The position numbers were made by a program, and so were the translations under genes. The notes beneath the pieces are model-generated. The model saw only the letters and a list, made by a program, of their open reading frames with translations, did no database searches and was not told the DNA's origin. Below are positions 33,292 to 44,887 of a DNA stretch of 64,000 bases, piece by piece. Source of the DNA: Lyophyllum atratum (taxonomy: Eukaryota; Basidiomycota; Agaricomycetes; Agaricales; Lyophyllaceae); the NCBI GenBank assembly GCA_014905825.1, contig JACGCN010000002.1, positions 1,922,001 through 1,986,000 of the forward strand. Reading direction: 5' to 3'. Position 1 is the first letter of the stretch; each line of letters begins with the position of its first letter.

Positions 33292-35070
33292 TCAGCAGGG
33301 GATGAAATTACCAGTCTCCAGACCAGTGCGGGGACTTGTAGTGCACTGCACGACCCTGTCAACGAACAAGTGTCAGCCTGAGTATGATGGAGAGGATCAC
33401 TTGCAAGAGCTCACCTTCCCTTACGCTCTACTGCATCCACAATAGCCAGAGTAGGCCCTAATTTTTCCCAAACGTTACCATATGCTTCCAGGGTAGGAAT
33501 GACCTCAAGAAGACCGAGGCAATAGATATATTCGGACGTTGCAACAGCTTCAGCGTTTATCATGTTCGCAACCTGGTCGGACCCAAGGATTGCGAGGATA
33601 TCTTCGGGATAAGAGGAGGTGTCGATGCTACTTAACCTGTGCGGGTTGCCACGGGCCTGGGTGCGCAGGGCCTCGAAGCTCCGGGCGTGGTCAATTGCGG
33701 CAGTGGTTTTGACACCGAGCCGATCCATTTTTGCGACGTACTTGACGCGGGAGACTTCGCATTCTGTCATCTTTTGAAGTGTCTAGAAGCGGTCACTCAG
33801 ATATGCTATTCAGATAAATTATCAACCCAAACACACCTCTTGATACCCCTTTCCAGCATTGGAGAGACGCTTCATGAACTCGTTGTGACTGCGGTGATGT
33901 CCTGGGGTCTGAAGCGACCGATCGCTACCACAAGAATCAGGAGCGAACGCAGATCGTTGCTGCACCGCTGATGTCATGTCTGTGGCATGGAGGGCAGAGA
34001 TGCTCGACCCAGGGGTGCACGTTGCGTCAGGCACGTCTGACAATGTTTTGAACATGGGAAGAGATATTGGTGCTGAGAGCTACGAACCTGTTCTCGATGT
34101 CGTTTCATGCAATCTACTCATCCTTGGTTTTATCAATATCGTTGGGCCTATAGCAGCGCGAATCATTCGTCCAGCAGCCTTGGTATCGAGGAAAAGCCGC
34201 CTGCCAACCCGTTGGGAACTTACAGGGGTGTTAGACGTCCTAGATTTCTGGATGACGGTTTCAACACCGCCTAAGGGATCGTTACGTGCTCCATGCGTGG
34301 CGCGATGTTCGGTGCGTGTACTAGCATCAAGCGAAGAGACATTGTTGGAGGATGCGTTCCCCGAGTCGGTCCATCCAGATGGCAGGCTTTCCCTGATTTC
34401 ACCTTCTTCAAGTTCTAAATAACCTGTTGCGCTTGAGCGCGTCACCGAACTCGAAGTCCCAAATTCCCTGGATCTAGAAAGTGAAGCTGTGATCATGCCG
34501 CCGCGACGCTCTCGCGCCTGGGCTATGGGCGACATATCGACATGCCTTCCAAGTTGACGCTCAAATTCGAAGACACGCGTTGAGAGGTCCTGTAAAGGGG
34601 AAGAAGGAAAGGTGGTTGAAGCTGAAAGATACTCCTTTTTTATCGTTTCCATGTTGGCAATCCAGTCATGGACAGCCTGGAGGTACGTCCTTCGTGCATT
34701 CATATTGGCCCTCAGTCGGTTGTAATCTTTGAGTTGAACTTCTGGCGTGCTACTCAGGACGAGACAAATTTCATCAAGTTGTTGCTTATAGAAGATGGTC
34801 AGATGTGGGATGGCAACTCGCAACAAGTACAAGGCCCACTATGTAGCGTGAAGCGCAGACTTACTTGTTTAGATCGAAATGTTTTCCAATCTTCCACCCT
34901 GCCTCTGGTCTTCAATTCGGAGAGGCAGATATGCAGCCTTACTCCCTCCGTCAACCTATTCACCGCCCGTAGCTATTTAGTTAAATCTTCACTTCAAACT
35001 AACGTCAAAGCAGCCACCTGTCAAGCCATTTGTTGCGCGGAGGACACTTGGGATCACCTTCGGCCAACAT
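33292..35070 (-). CDS. Conserved hypothetical protein, helical N-terminus
   Basis: I do not recognise the family. The inferred start MLAEGDPKCPPRNKWLDR (35070) splices through a 65 nt intron to LTEGVRLHICLSELK, then VEDWKTFRSKQ, then WALYLLRVAIPHLTIFYKQQ and further helices (RRTYLQAVHDWIANMETI). The middle is disordered with a LELEEGEIRESLPSG motif. A C-terminal helical part follows (HNEFMKRLSNAGKGYQE, TECEVSRVKYVAKMDRLG, NAEAVATSEYIYCLGLLE). The last exon ends with TGA at 33292-33294. The junction before WALYLLR needs a 26 nt intron (34839-34864) with perfect GTAAGT...TAG ends, which is unusually short. A longer alternative starting at GTGGAA is possible. Confidence 0.6.
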
Positions 35071-35684
35071 TCGGTTGCTATTAGTATTGAAACTAGAATG
35101 GAAAGTAAAGGTTGGCAGCACTGGTCAGAAAGAGGAGGAAAAGTCGTGGGACGATGACAACATGCTGTCACCACTTCAACTTGGTCACCACACTTGAATA
35201 ATCTTGAATAATTCTGATGAGATCTGAGTGGCGTCGCGGCGCGAAAAGATACAACACATCTCTCGACGCGTCAACGCCTATGTATGACTTCGCGAATAGT
35301 AATGGACATATTCTTCCAATAAACGCTTCACACTATAAGAAAGATCATTATCCTTCGAGAGCGACGCATTTTTAAGGCACCGTTCTCTTACATAGCTGCT
35401 ACTGAAGTATACATATTTCTTGTCATAGGCACTCATGGCGGTACGCCGTGGAAATGTAGCAATGTGCGAGATTGTGTATCAGAGATCTTCGGAGGCTTAT
35501 AGATCTCTTACACAGTAGCGGAGGGCGTGACTGGCACGTCGAAGCTTGAAGCGATATGGCGCCTGCTTGTGTAAGGTGCATGCGGACTCGTTCATGACAG
35601 GATAAAAGAGGATGAAGTTGAGCACGAACCAGATCGTAGCCCATTGTCTCTCCAGTGTCGTAGAGACTGGAGCAGAATTCAGCG
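35071..35684. other. Intergenic region
   Basis: This region holds the promoter of the preceding minus-strand gene and the 3' flank of the Tma17-like gene. The minus-strand frame 35423-35827 overlaps the latter in another phase and has no domain. Nothing else supported. Confidence 0.4.
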
Positions 35685-36198
35685 CTAAAGATGGATCCCG
35701 CCTTCGTCTTCGTCATGTGGTAGTGTCTGGGATGCATTCCTTGTCGTCGTAGGTTGTGCAGATGTGGGTAGGACTGCCGGGGTTGTGCTACTGGGCTGGA
35801 GGTCAAAATGGCTGCTATAATGGACACCTTTCTCGCTTAAAGCGAGCTTCAACATCAATATACGTTCTTCTTGGGAGCCACTGAGTAGATCAGGTCAATC
35901 TGATACACCGCACCCGAAGAGTCAGCTTACACCACAGTCTTGTTTTCCTCCAGAGCTTGTGTGATTTCAGGATCGACATCTCCGGGAGATTCCGCCTCTA
36001 TGTACTCCTGCAGAGTCGTTTGTGTTTGTTTCAGGTGCTGCAAAGAATTCTGCAGACGTGTTATTTCTATAGGACACGGTCAGTAGGCCGGCAAGACGAA
36101 GCCTAGGGTTCCTTTCGACCTTCCGTGATTACCGCGACATCCAACCTGACTGCCTCTGCCAAAGTAAACGGTTGAGCGTAGCGGGGAATGAAGTCCAT
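35685..36198 (-). CDS. Small coiled-coil protein, candidate Tma17/ADC17-like proteasome chaperone
   Basis: Three small exons on the minus strand give about 135 residues: MDFIPRYAQPFTLAEAVRL, then ITRLQNSLQHLKQTQTTL and QEYIEAESPGDVDPEI, then GSQEERILMLKLALSEKG and an acidic end (HDEDEGGIHL). Both introns (about 53 and 52 nt) have GT-AG borders and keep the frame. The pattern E-I-x2-L-x2-S-x2-H-L-x5-L-x3-I, then E-N-x4-V and E-R-I-x2-L, resembles yeast Tma17 (Adc17), which assists assembly of the proteasomal ATPase ring. That match is from memory of the family and is moderate. The gene itself is well supported by splicing, but it is too short and split to show as a long open frame. Confidence 0.6.
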
Positions 36199-36370
36199 GG
36201 CGCAGGGGTGAGCAAGTCGAATGGATGTGATCGAGGCAAGCCGCGTGGAAATCGAATCTGATGGCTTTGTTACAAACTATGTACAATCTTATCTACAACT
36301 TATACAAGTGCTAGTTCTATACATGCATATCATGAACGGGATCGTGGTATCAATGCGTGGATGTCTACTT

Positions 36371-37385
36371 CTACTTCTTGAAGATCTCCGGCCAAACTGC
36401 TCGCAATTCGTCCAGGCCGGTGACTATATCCACATCATCCATGCCTTCTGCTCCTTCTGCCCTTTCATTGGCGATCTCCTTCGTCCGACCGCCTTCCATA
36501 GCTTCTAACCCTTTCTCACAAAAGTGCACGCACTTGGCCCAACTTTGTGCTCGAGCTCCGTCGATGTTGCCTCTATTGTCGTCTATGAAGTAACATTTGG
36601 ATGGATCCGAAACATTTGCCTTTTTCATTGCCTGGAGGAGTCAAGTCTGAAGATGAGCGGTTCAAGAAAGCGAGGTTGCCATACCATTTGATAGAATTCC
36701 GGTTCTGGCTTGCATGAAAAATCTTTGACTTGATAGTCACAATAGACTAGCCCATCCAATAGATCATCGAGTCCGAGGATGCGTAAGACTCGCTCTGCAT
36801 GCTGAACGAATCGAAGTAAGCAAGCACTCTGGAATGTTCGGACTACATTTTCGCGTACCGGGCGATAGGCATTTGTCAGAGCCCACACTTTCACTTTAGA
36901 TCTGTCGATATCCTCGAATAGTTTGCGAACGCTTGGATCGTACTGAATCATGTCTTCGAGAGGAAGGGACCCGTCACATCTGCGGTCAAAGTCCAACGGA
37001 TCTTAGGGTGCATGTGGTGAATAAGAGTTACATGTTTCTGGAGACGCACGATTACGTTACCGATATCGTGATGTCGGGTCAAACCACGTAGAGCGAGGCC
37101 GTACTGGGTGTAGTATCTGAGATGGAGCTCAGATGCTTCTTCGTGGCTGAGTCCTAGACTGACGAAGTAGGCTGGACGATCACGATTAGTGAATGAGGAC
37201 ACGCGTTGTGGCGACCTCACCGTGGATTCGCTCGCCCATAGCATGGGAGATTTTGGAGCTCGCCGAGTAGAGGGTGTTGTCGATGTCAAACCAGACAATA
37301 GCGCGATCATCGACTGCTTGAATTCAGTAGATGTTTGACCTAGAAGAATAAGAGTGTACATACTAGATTCGCCACTCGGTGACAT
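36371..37385 (-). CDS. SDT1: Pyrimidine 5'-nucleotidase (SDT1/PHM8-type HAD phosphatase)
   Basis: This HAD-superfamily enzyme dephosphorylates UMP/CMP and related nucleotides. The first exon (MSPSGES) splices to RAIVWFDIDNTLYSAS, HAD motif I with both aspartates. A cap domain follows (LHLRYYTQYGLALRGLTRHH), then VKVWALTNAYRPV (motif II, Thr), CKPEPEFYQMAMKKANV (motif III, Lys) and KCYFIDDNRGNIDGA (motif IV, DD). The end is LRAVWPEIFKK. The combination FDIDNTLY and LTRHHDI is typical of the SDT1/PHM8 branch. The start codon lies 256 bp from the divergent eL6 start. Confidence 0.9.
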
Positions 37386-37641
37386 GATGGCTGCGATTCG
37401 GGAAGGCGGAGTGACTTGGCAACACCTCCATGACACGTTGCCGATCTTATCAGCAACATCTAATCTTATCCAGGCACATTCGGCATGTTCGGCAAATGCC
37501 GTTGGTACTGTGTAGCTTCCAAGCCACCCGTCTGACTGTAGGTAGACTTGTACATATTATCGGCATTGGCCTCGACGACCTCAAGAACAAGGTATGATCG
37601 TACGCGATACTATCAGATATAAGCCTTAACAATTGTAACAG

Positions 37642-38415
37642 ATGGCCAGAAGCAAAGACCTCGTCCCCGGCGTCGGACGCCTCTCCCGCTCCCAAGTAGC
37701 CGCACGCCGCGGTCTCTACAAGGGGCTCAAAAAATCTGACAAGCCCGCCGTCGAGACCACTGCCGAAACCGTCGAGAAGACCGTTGGCGGTGACAAGAAC
37801 GGCGGAAAGCGTCTGGTGCCTACGTCAAAAGCCTCGCGTTACTACCCCGCAGAAGACGTTCACCAACCCAAGAAGAGCCGTAAAACTCCCAAACCCTCCT
37901 CACTTCGTTCCACTATCACCCCCGGCACCGTTTTGATCCTGTTGGCTGGTCGTTTCCGTGGGAAGAGGGTTGTGTTCCTGAAGCAGTTGGAGAGTGGATT
38001 GTTGTTGGTGACAGGACCTTTCAAGGTTAACGGTGTCCCGCTGCGACGGGTCAACCAGGCCTACGTTATTGCGACCTCGACCAAACTTGAGCTTGAGGGC
38101 CTCGAGGTGCGTAGTCAGACTCCTTGTCAACTTTTGCATCTGTGATACCAATCGTCCATCCAGGTTGCCGACAAGATCAACGACTCATACTTCGCTAAGG
38201 CTTCTTCAAACGCGCCGCAATCCCCAGAGGAGGAGTTCTTTGCTGAAGGAAAGCCAAAAGCCAAGGAGGCACTTCCCGAATCCAGGACTGCTGACCAGAA
38301 GGAGGTCGACAAGGTCGTCCTTGCTGCCGTCAAGAAGATCGAAAACCTCTCCAAGTACCTTAAGTCGAGCTGGGGTCTGTCGAAGGGTCAATTCCCCCAT
38401 CAGATGCGGTTCTGA
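37642..38415 (+). CDS. RPL6: 60S ribosomal protein eL6
   Basis: eL6 is a structural protein of the large ribosomal subunit. Exons 37642-38106 and 38164-38415 join in frame to about 238 residues. Recognisable parts are [56 protein letters not shown] (the KOW-like core), [39 protein letters not shown] and the C-terminal [18 protein letters not shown]. The start codon directly follows a good acceptor (TTGTAACAG), so an intron in the 5' leader ending at 37641 is likely, as is common for ribosomal protein genes. Confidence 0.95.
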
Positions 38416-38667
38416 GTCTCGAGAGGTGTTGGGTCTGAAGTCGCTGGGATGTTGGGGGTAGATATACTTTAGGATGCTATGCCCAAGAGATTTCCATTTT
38501 TCCATCCTCGATGAAAGCGCATATATTAGCATGGTGTACAGCCAATTAAACATGAAGTCACGAAGGATACCATGCTCATCGTCGAGTTCAGCGAAAATGA
38601 TTCTGAATTGTAACATGGGTGCCCACGTGCACCTGAAAAGGAAACGGCCGGCATTTCTTTTCTGAAC

Positions 38668-39830
38668 ATGCTCCGACGCGTCCCACTTCGACCTCGTCGG
38701 CCTCCTTCTTTTCCTCGCTCCTTCAATGGTCGTGACGGAGGCCCCGCAAATCGCAGGTATTTCATCCAACACTTATGCGATGGATTCCTAGACTTGGCCC
38801 TTGCTCTGCCGATACCTCCGTCAATACCACCATATTCCACGACAATAATCCTGACCACGGTAGCAGCACGGTTTGCCCTACTTCCGATTTCAATATGGGT
38901 ACGAAACCCATTAGCCATCTTGATAGCTCGTCGTTGAATTACGTTTATGTAGGGTAAGAAACGAGCATGGAGAATGGAGGAATCAGCACTTCCGGAGCTC
39001 GAACGGATGAAACCTGTCGTGTCAAAACAAGTCTTAGAAGAAATGAAAAGTAAAGGCATTCGCGGCGACAAGGTATATCTTCAAGAGGTCCACAAAAAGC
39101 GATCGATAGAAGTAGTGCGTCCAAATCAGTGTCACGCTCAAGAGTCCGTTTTCTGAACGTTTTGCTCCTCAGTTATCAAACCTTAGGCGGGATCTTTTCA
39201 AGAAATACAAATGCCGACCTCTTCCAACCATTATTATCCCACCACTTACCCAATTGCCTGTCTTTATCATCGGGACAATTATATTCGGGAGGCTTGCACT
39301 GGACCCCACGCCATTCGACTCGGAGTCATTCCTCACACTCTCAACACTGGCGCATCCTGATCCAACTATGACACTCCCCATTGTTCTTGGTATCGTTACC
39401 ATGGCTAACGTGGAGTCCAGCAATTGGGTGATGAATGCGGCGGAACGAGAGCGGGAACGACAAATTGAAGAACGGAACGCGAAAGCGGTCGCGGAAGGCG
39501 CAAAACCTCAGATCCGGCCCAAAACGCTAATCAAGTCTGGATTGCGAGCCCTTTCCATCGGACGCATTATTCTCGCTGCAATAGCGCCCGGAGTGAGTCT
39601 CTCTGTTGTAAAGTGTAGAACTCCAGCGCTCATTCTTACAGAGTATTACCTTATTCTGGCTCACTTCTGCGACGTTTGGCCTGATACAAACGTGGATTAT
39701 TGACTGGATGGACATTCGCAGAAGACGACTGAACGAAGCAGCTAGGACTCAGGCAGTCGCAGCCTCGTCTCGGCCCGTACAGCATATGCAGCGACCACTC
39801 CCACGTCCGCACCCAGGAAGCCGACCATAA
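38668..39830 (+). CDS. COX18: Mitochondrial inner-membrane insertase COX18 (OXA1/YidC family)
   Basis: COX18 inserts the C-terminal part of Cox2 across the mitochondrial inner membrane. The N-terminus is arginine-rich (MLRRVPLRPRRPPSF), fitting a mitochondrial presequence. Then come the YidC-type segments: STTIILTTVAARFALLPIS (first membrane helix), LPELERMKPVVSKQVLEEM and LRRDLFKKYKCRPLPTII (matrix loop), and PPLTQLPVFIIGTIIFG, TLPIVLGIVTMANVESSN and SITLFWLTSATFGLIQT (further helices). The tail is basic (IRRRRLNEAARTQ). Length is about 330 residues and all exons splice in frame. OXA1 is the alternative; the short loop and size favour COX18. Confidence 0.85.
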
Positions 39831-40240
39831 TACTCGCATTTATCTATTCCTCGGTGAGAATTATCTTTCTTGCTACTATGCGTCCTTGGCGGGGTGAAAA
39901 TAAAAGTGGTTGTGAGGGATCCCCATTACGATGGCAGGATCCCGCTGAACCTTTCTTGATCTAATATGACCGCACAAATCCTCTATTCATTATTCTTGGA
40001 ATATGACAACTGACGCTCTTCCCCCACAGGTTTTGTTGATCAATGCTCGATTCATCCTCGGCGTAGGTTGCGAAAGGTTATATCCCATCGTGTCTTGGGT
40101 ATGCAATGGTTGCACAAATCATATTTATAAACAACCCTTACATTTACTTCAAACCTATCGTACCTACGCTAACAAACCAAGAGAATAAGTAAATAAACTA
40201 ATACAATGTTGAGCAAAATAATAATGAGGATCATGAGGGA
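39831..40240. other. Convergent intergenic region
   Basis: This spacer lies between the COX18 and CENP-A stop codons. It is AT-richer than its surroundings near 40120-40240, with AATAAG/AATAAT-like signals that could be polyadenylation elements. No gene seen. Confidence 0.4.
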
Positions 40241-40942
<702 letters not shown>

Positions 40943-41149
40943 GGTAGACGCGAAGAAGAATGGGTGGCCGGGCTGGAGAACAAGACCAGCACGCGGGCCT
41001 CAGATCAACTTGTTTGGCTTCGAAGCCGCCGGCATACATGTGACACGATCGCGCGAACACCATCACGTTCCGGACCTGAGCTTGAAAGTTAAAGGCGCGC
41101 GGCGTCTGGAGTTCTTTCGACTGCCCAACGACGTCGTGTTTGCATCCCA

Positions 41150-42740
41150 ATGGCACGAGATACCCCCATAATCACTGGATATTACAGATACACAGATATC
41201 TGGTTTGAGTGGTAATCCATCCAGCTTTTCCCAACTTGAAGACTTTTTTCAGCACTGCACTGCAGGAGCCAGGCTCTCCCCAACCCAGAAGACGCTCGTC
41301 CTTTGAAGGCTATACTTGGTCGGTCACTGGCTGATCTGGCTGACATTTTCGATCCGACTAACAGGTTCCCGAAGCCCACGATTCCATAACTCATCCCGAC
41401 CATCCGCTCCATGTGGAGGGCGTCGAAGGCGTCCAGATGTATATGGGTCCGTCCGCGCGTGGCGTCGCTCTCTTATGAATGGCTAACAACCAGCTTCTCT
41501 CTCTCAGGAACATTCGTGACTGGAGAGTCCCGCCTGTTGTTCTCATCTGCTCAAGTGGACTACATCAGGTACTGGCTCCACGCAATGCAGCTCACGAAGG
41601 AAATGATACCCCTGCCTTACTCTGACTGTCTCTTGACCGAGTCCAACCTCCGGGGTGTATCTCCCGTTGTTTATCCCGACGGTGGCTCCCTGCGTGGCGC
41701 CATCAAGGTATACACGCCACAGACCCGCATACTCGATGATTCTAATCGTTATTCTTCCAGAAAATCGACAAAAACAACAAGCGCCTCAAGGGGTCCAATC
41801 CCATGCTCACCTCGCGCCGCGAATTGTTTGAACGCGTACGATCCTTCTGGATGGAGAAGAAGGGCGTCTGGTGTGCACTCGACTTCGAGGCCTGGGAACT
41901 TGACCACACCGTCATTACTGAGTTCGGGTGGAGCTTATTTGGATGGAGGGATGGAGAGGAAGTCCAGGAATCCGGCCATCTCATTATCGATGAGCACCAA
42001 AAGTATCGCAACTCCAAATACGTCCCGGAGCATCGCTATGTGGGCCATGATAACTTCTTATCTCCACTTGACATCTGAGCTAATTATATGGTTTTGATAG
42101 GATTATGGATTTGGGGAGAGTGAGATCATCAAGAAGGCTGCGTTTAAAACAAGGGTGTGCGATTTTATCACCCAACTGGCGCAATATGGAGCGGTGTTCC
42201 TCGTCTTCCACGATAACAATCAGGATATAAAGTAGGTTTTCATTATGACGTGCCTTCCGGAAATCAGATGGGCTCTATTTAACAGATATCTACGATCACC
42301 ATCTATCGGTGCCCCGTTAGACGGTCTGAGCTACACCTTGCCTGACGCGATGCCCGATGACGGGCTGTTCGTGGTAGACACGTCTGATCTCTTCGCCGCG
42401 CTCGAAGGTGCAGGAACAGCAGACCGCAGGGCTCTGGGTCGCGTGTGCAACCTCATCCAAATCCCGACGAAGAATCTCCACAATGCAGGGAACGATGCCT
42501 ACGTGAGCGAGTTGCTGTTATAATCATACCTTACTAATAGCTCTTTCGTAGTACACGCTAAAAGCGATGATGTCGATGGCAGCTGGAGATCCAGTTGATA
42601 TCCAGAGGGAGAAGAGATGGCCGAACCACACGGCGAAGGGTGTCAAGGTCGATTTCAAGCCCCACGAAGAGAATAGCGACTACTCGGACGAGGAAGCACC
42701 TGTGCCCACTGCTGCTAGTATAAGAGTAGATTCGTGGTGA
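41150..42740 (+). CDS. Gfd2/YDR514C-like protein (DEDDh exonuclease-like fold)
   Basis: The start MARDTPIITGYYRYTDIWF (exon 41150-41211) splices through a short second exon to VPEAHDSITHPDHPLHVEG, then TFVTGESRLLFSSAQVDYI. The C-terminal domain begins KGVWCALDFEAWELDHTVI and continues TEFGWSLFGW, SGHLIIDEHQKYRNSKYV, YGAVFLVFHDNNQDIKYL, and DTSDLFAALEG. It has the pattern of the Gfd2/YDR514C family, whose fold resembles DEDDh 3'-5' exonucleases: D-x-E at the first strand, D in HDNNQD, and H-N-A-G-N-D-A near the end. Function in fungi is poorly known; yeast Gfd2 is linked to mRNA export. The tail is acidic. The N-terminal exon structure is my reconstruction and is less certain than the C-terminal domain. 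Confidence 0.75.
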
Positions 42741-42945
42741 AGTGGTACAGTTGTCGGCTTGGTTTTCTTTGCTTGTTGTATTTCTGTTGACTGTATCCAC
42801 TGTACTTGTGCTGTGTAACCGAAAAGATCATGATTTCGAAGTGCCACTCCGTCCAGGTATCCAATGGCTCTTGAGTAATTGTCTATCGTGGGATAATCTA
42901 TATCGCAGCATACCGCCCCGCCACTCGGTGGTAGTACTAGTAGCA

Positions 42946-44593
42946 TTAGTCCTCCTTGTCATCCTCACCATCGTCTTCATCGTCCGAACGGACGTCCTCA
43001 GTTTTGTTCGTAACGATCGTTCTAATATCACCGCTATCAATAAAAAAGACAAGATATACAACCATGGTACCAACCTATAGAGGATCCGCATCATCAGGTA
43101 ATACCAGAACAGGTTCAGAAGTTGCAGAAGTGCGAGAGGGAGAAAAATCTGTTTAGGCATCCAGGAAGGCATGTAGCTGCCCGCTGCAGTATTCCATACT
43201 TTGGACGACTCGCTAGGTAGGATAGGGTTAGTGTGTGCAGAGCAATGAATGCATAGGTACGTACGGAACATTTGGGAGCTCGTACCAAACCGACCACAAA
43301 ATTTTGAGGTTCAAATAGTGCCGGAAATACCTAATGTGTCACTGAGTAAGGGTCTGTCGTTAATGCAGGAATTTTCACTCACGTCCAGACAAATATGAAG
43401 AAGACAAACGATACAACCTTGGCCTTCTCCCATTGAATATAGTTCAAGAGTTTCGAGAACTGGTCAAGTAAAGGGATGTCAAGAGTACATCTCGAAGGAA
43501 GATGGGGTAGTCTTACAGCCAAAAACGTGTCAGGTATATCCATACTCATGTAGACGGCGTTTCCAATAAGAGTGTAGTTCAGGAAGTAGCTCCAGCTGTA
43601 AAAACAACTTAGAAACACGAAATTAAAATGACATCTTAGTACTGACCAAACCAACCAGAGCGTAACAAAGTGATGTGCCACCAGCTCCCAGTAATCCTTT
43701 CGTGGCTTTTCTAGACCTAACAGGAGGACTAGGAGCTGTTGGCACCAGTATGCCATCTGCATGAGATAGTATCTCTTCAGTTCTGGATTCATGTCCCAAT
43801 GAGGATAATCTGGCACAGGCGTTTTAGCAGTCCGTAAAGACGAATGATAGAATTGCCTCACCTATCCAGAAGTACTCGGTCCGGTACCAGTTTGTAGGCA
43901 GCTGTGTCATGACTCGCTAAGGTCAAGCAAGTCAGCACGGCTTGGCAAGCAGTATATCCGGCGAATGCTCACGTAGCCCCATGCACCGAATACCGCGAAG
44001 TACACCAATGCATAACCCTGTTCGCCAAATCTGTCGATCTTGCCCTCCCGTTTAAGCCCAAAGTATTTCGCGATGGGTTTACATAATTTGACAGCGATGA
44101 GCTGGCGGACGAACGAAAAGAATACGATGTTGTAGGCGAGGAATAAGAGGTCGTAGTATGTCTTTGCATATCGTGGGTCCTCGGGGCTCGACGTCGGAAT
44201 ACGACCCGAAAGTAAGAAGAGGCCGGCAAACGGGTTTTCAACACCTGGAGCAAGGTACGGGGACAGAAGCTCCCAGTTGACAAATAGGACGATCGGGACG
44301 AGCAGCAGCTTGAACGCCGATGCTGCGAATACGTCAGCGCGGGGGAGCGGATCGGAGGAAACGGACGTACAAGGCTGCACGGCCCAGCGAAGCCACGGGG
44401 AAACAGGGGGACGGGCGTAGAGTTTACCATTAGGAGGGATAGGAGAAGCGCTCCGGGGTGTCAAGGAGCCAAGGGGCCTGTGCGGCTGGGTCAGCATGGG
44501 GAGAGATTTGGCTGAAGACGGGCATACGTTTGGGGCAGAAAGGGGCCAGCAAGATGGTGAGTTGGATCGTCTCTGTTGCAGAATGACGTTCAT
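42946..44593 (-). CDS. LAG1: Ceramide synthase LAG1/LAC1 (TLC domain)
   Basis: This multi-pass ER enzyme joins a sphingoid base to acyl-CoA. After a cytosolic N-terminus come membrane helices (AFKLLLVPIVLFVNWELL; DLLFLAYNIVFFSFVRQL) and a TLC domain. The domain includes PTNWYRTEYFWIDYPHWDM, ELKRYYLMQMAYWCQQLL, RKDYWELVAHHFVTLWLVW and NAVYMSMDIPDTFLAF; the two adjacent His and the Asp pair form the Lag1 motif. The last helices read LLQLLNLFWYYLMMRILY, and the tail is strongly acidic (SDDEDDGEDDKED), as in fungal Lag1 where it is a casein kinase 2 target. All introns join in frame. It shares a 294 bp promoter with the divergent REX3-like gene. Confidence 0.93.
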
Positions 44594-44887
44594 GAACCAC
44601 GGTTGTACCGATCTGAAACGTACTCAATACGGCTGCTCGGCGTCTGTTTCAACGACAGCGACCCGTTCCGCTTTTTCGCGGATTTTGCTTTCGGCGGCAT
44701 TGGAGGGGGCGACGGGGAGGGGCGACGGGGAGGAGGAAGGGGATGGGGGCGGGCGTCAACGGTCAAGACTCGGAATGATGGGCTGGCAAAAAGTTTAAAG
44801 ACTGTCCCTCCCTGCTAAATTTCAGGTCACGCGTATTGTACATCCAGTCGCGATCAATCCAAATTATTACAGCACTTGCTCCTTCTC

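Noticed and set aside
38526..39071. Minus-strand frames of 181-188 codons over COX18 and eL6
   Set aside because: They lie antisense to well-supported COX18 and eL6 exons and contain no recognisable domain.
42742..43080. Plus-strand frame of 112 codons with a hydrophobic start
   Set aside because: It runs antisense across the last exons and intron of LAG1, whose minus-strand coding is clear; the hydrophobic run is the complement of the ceramide synthase 3' region.
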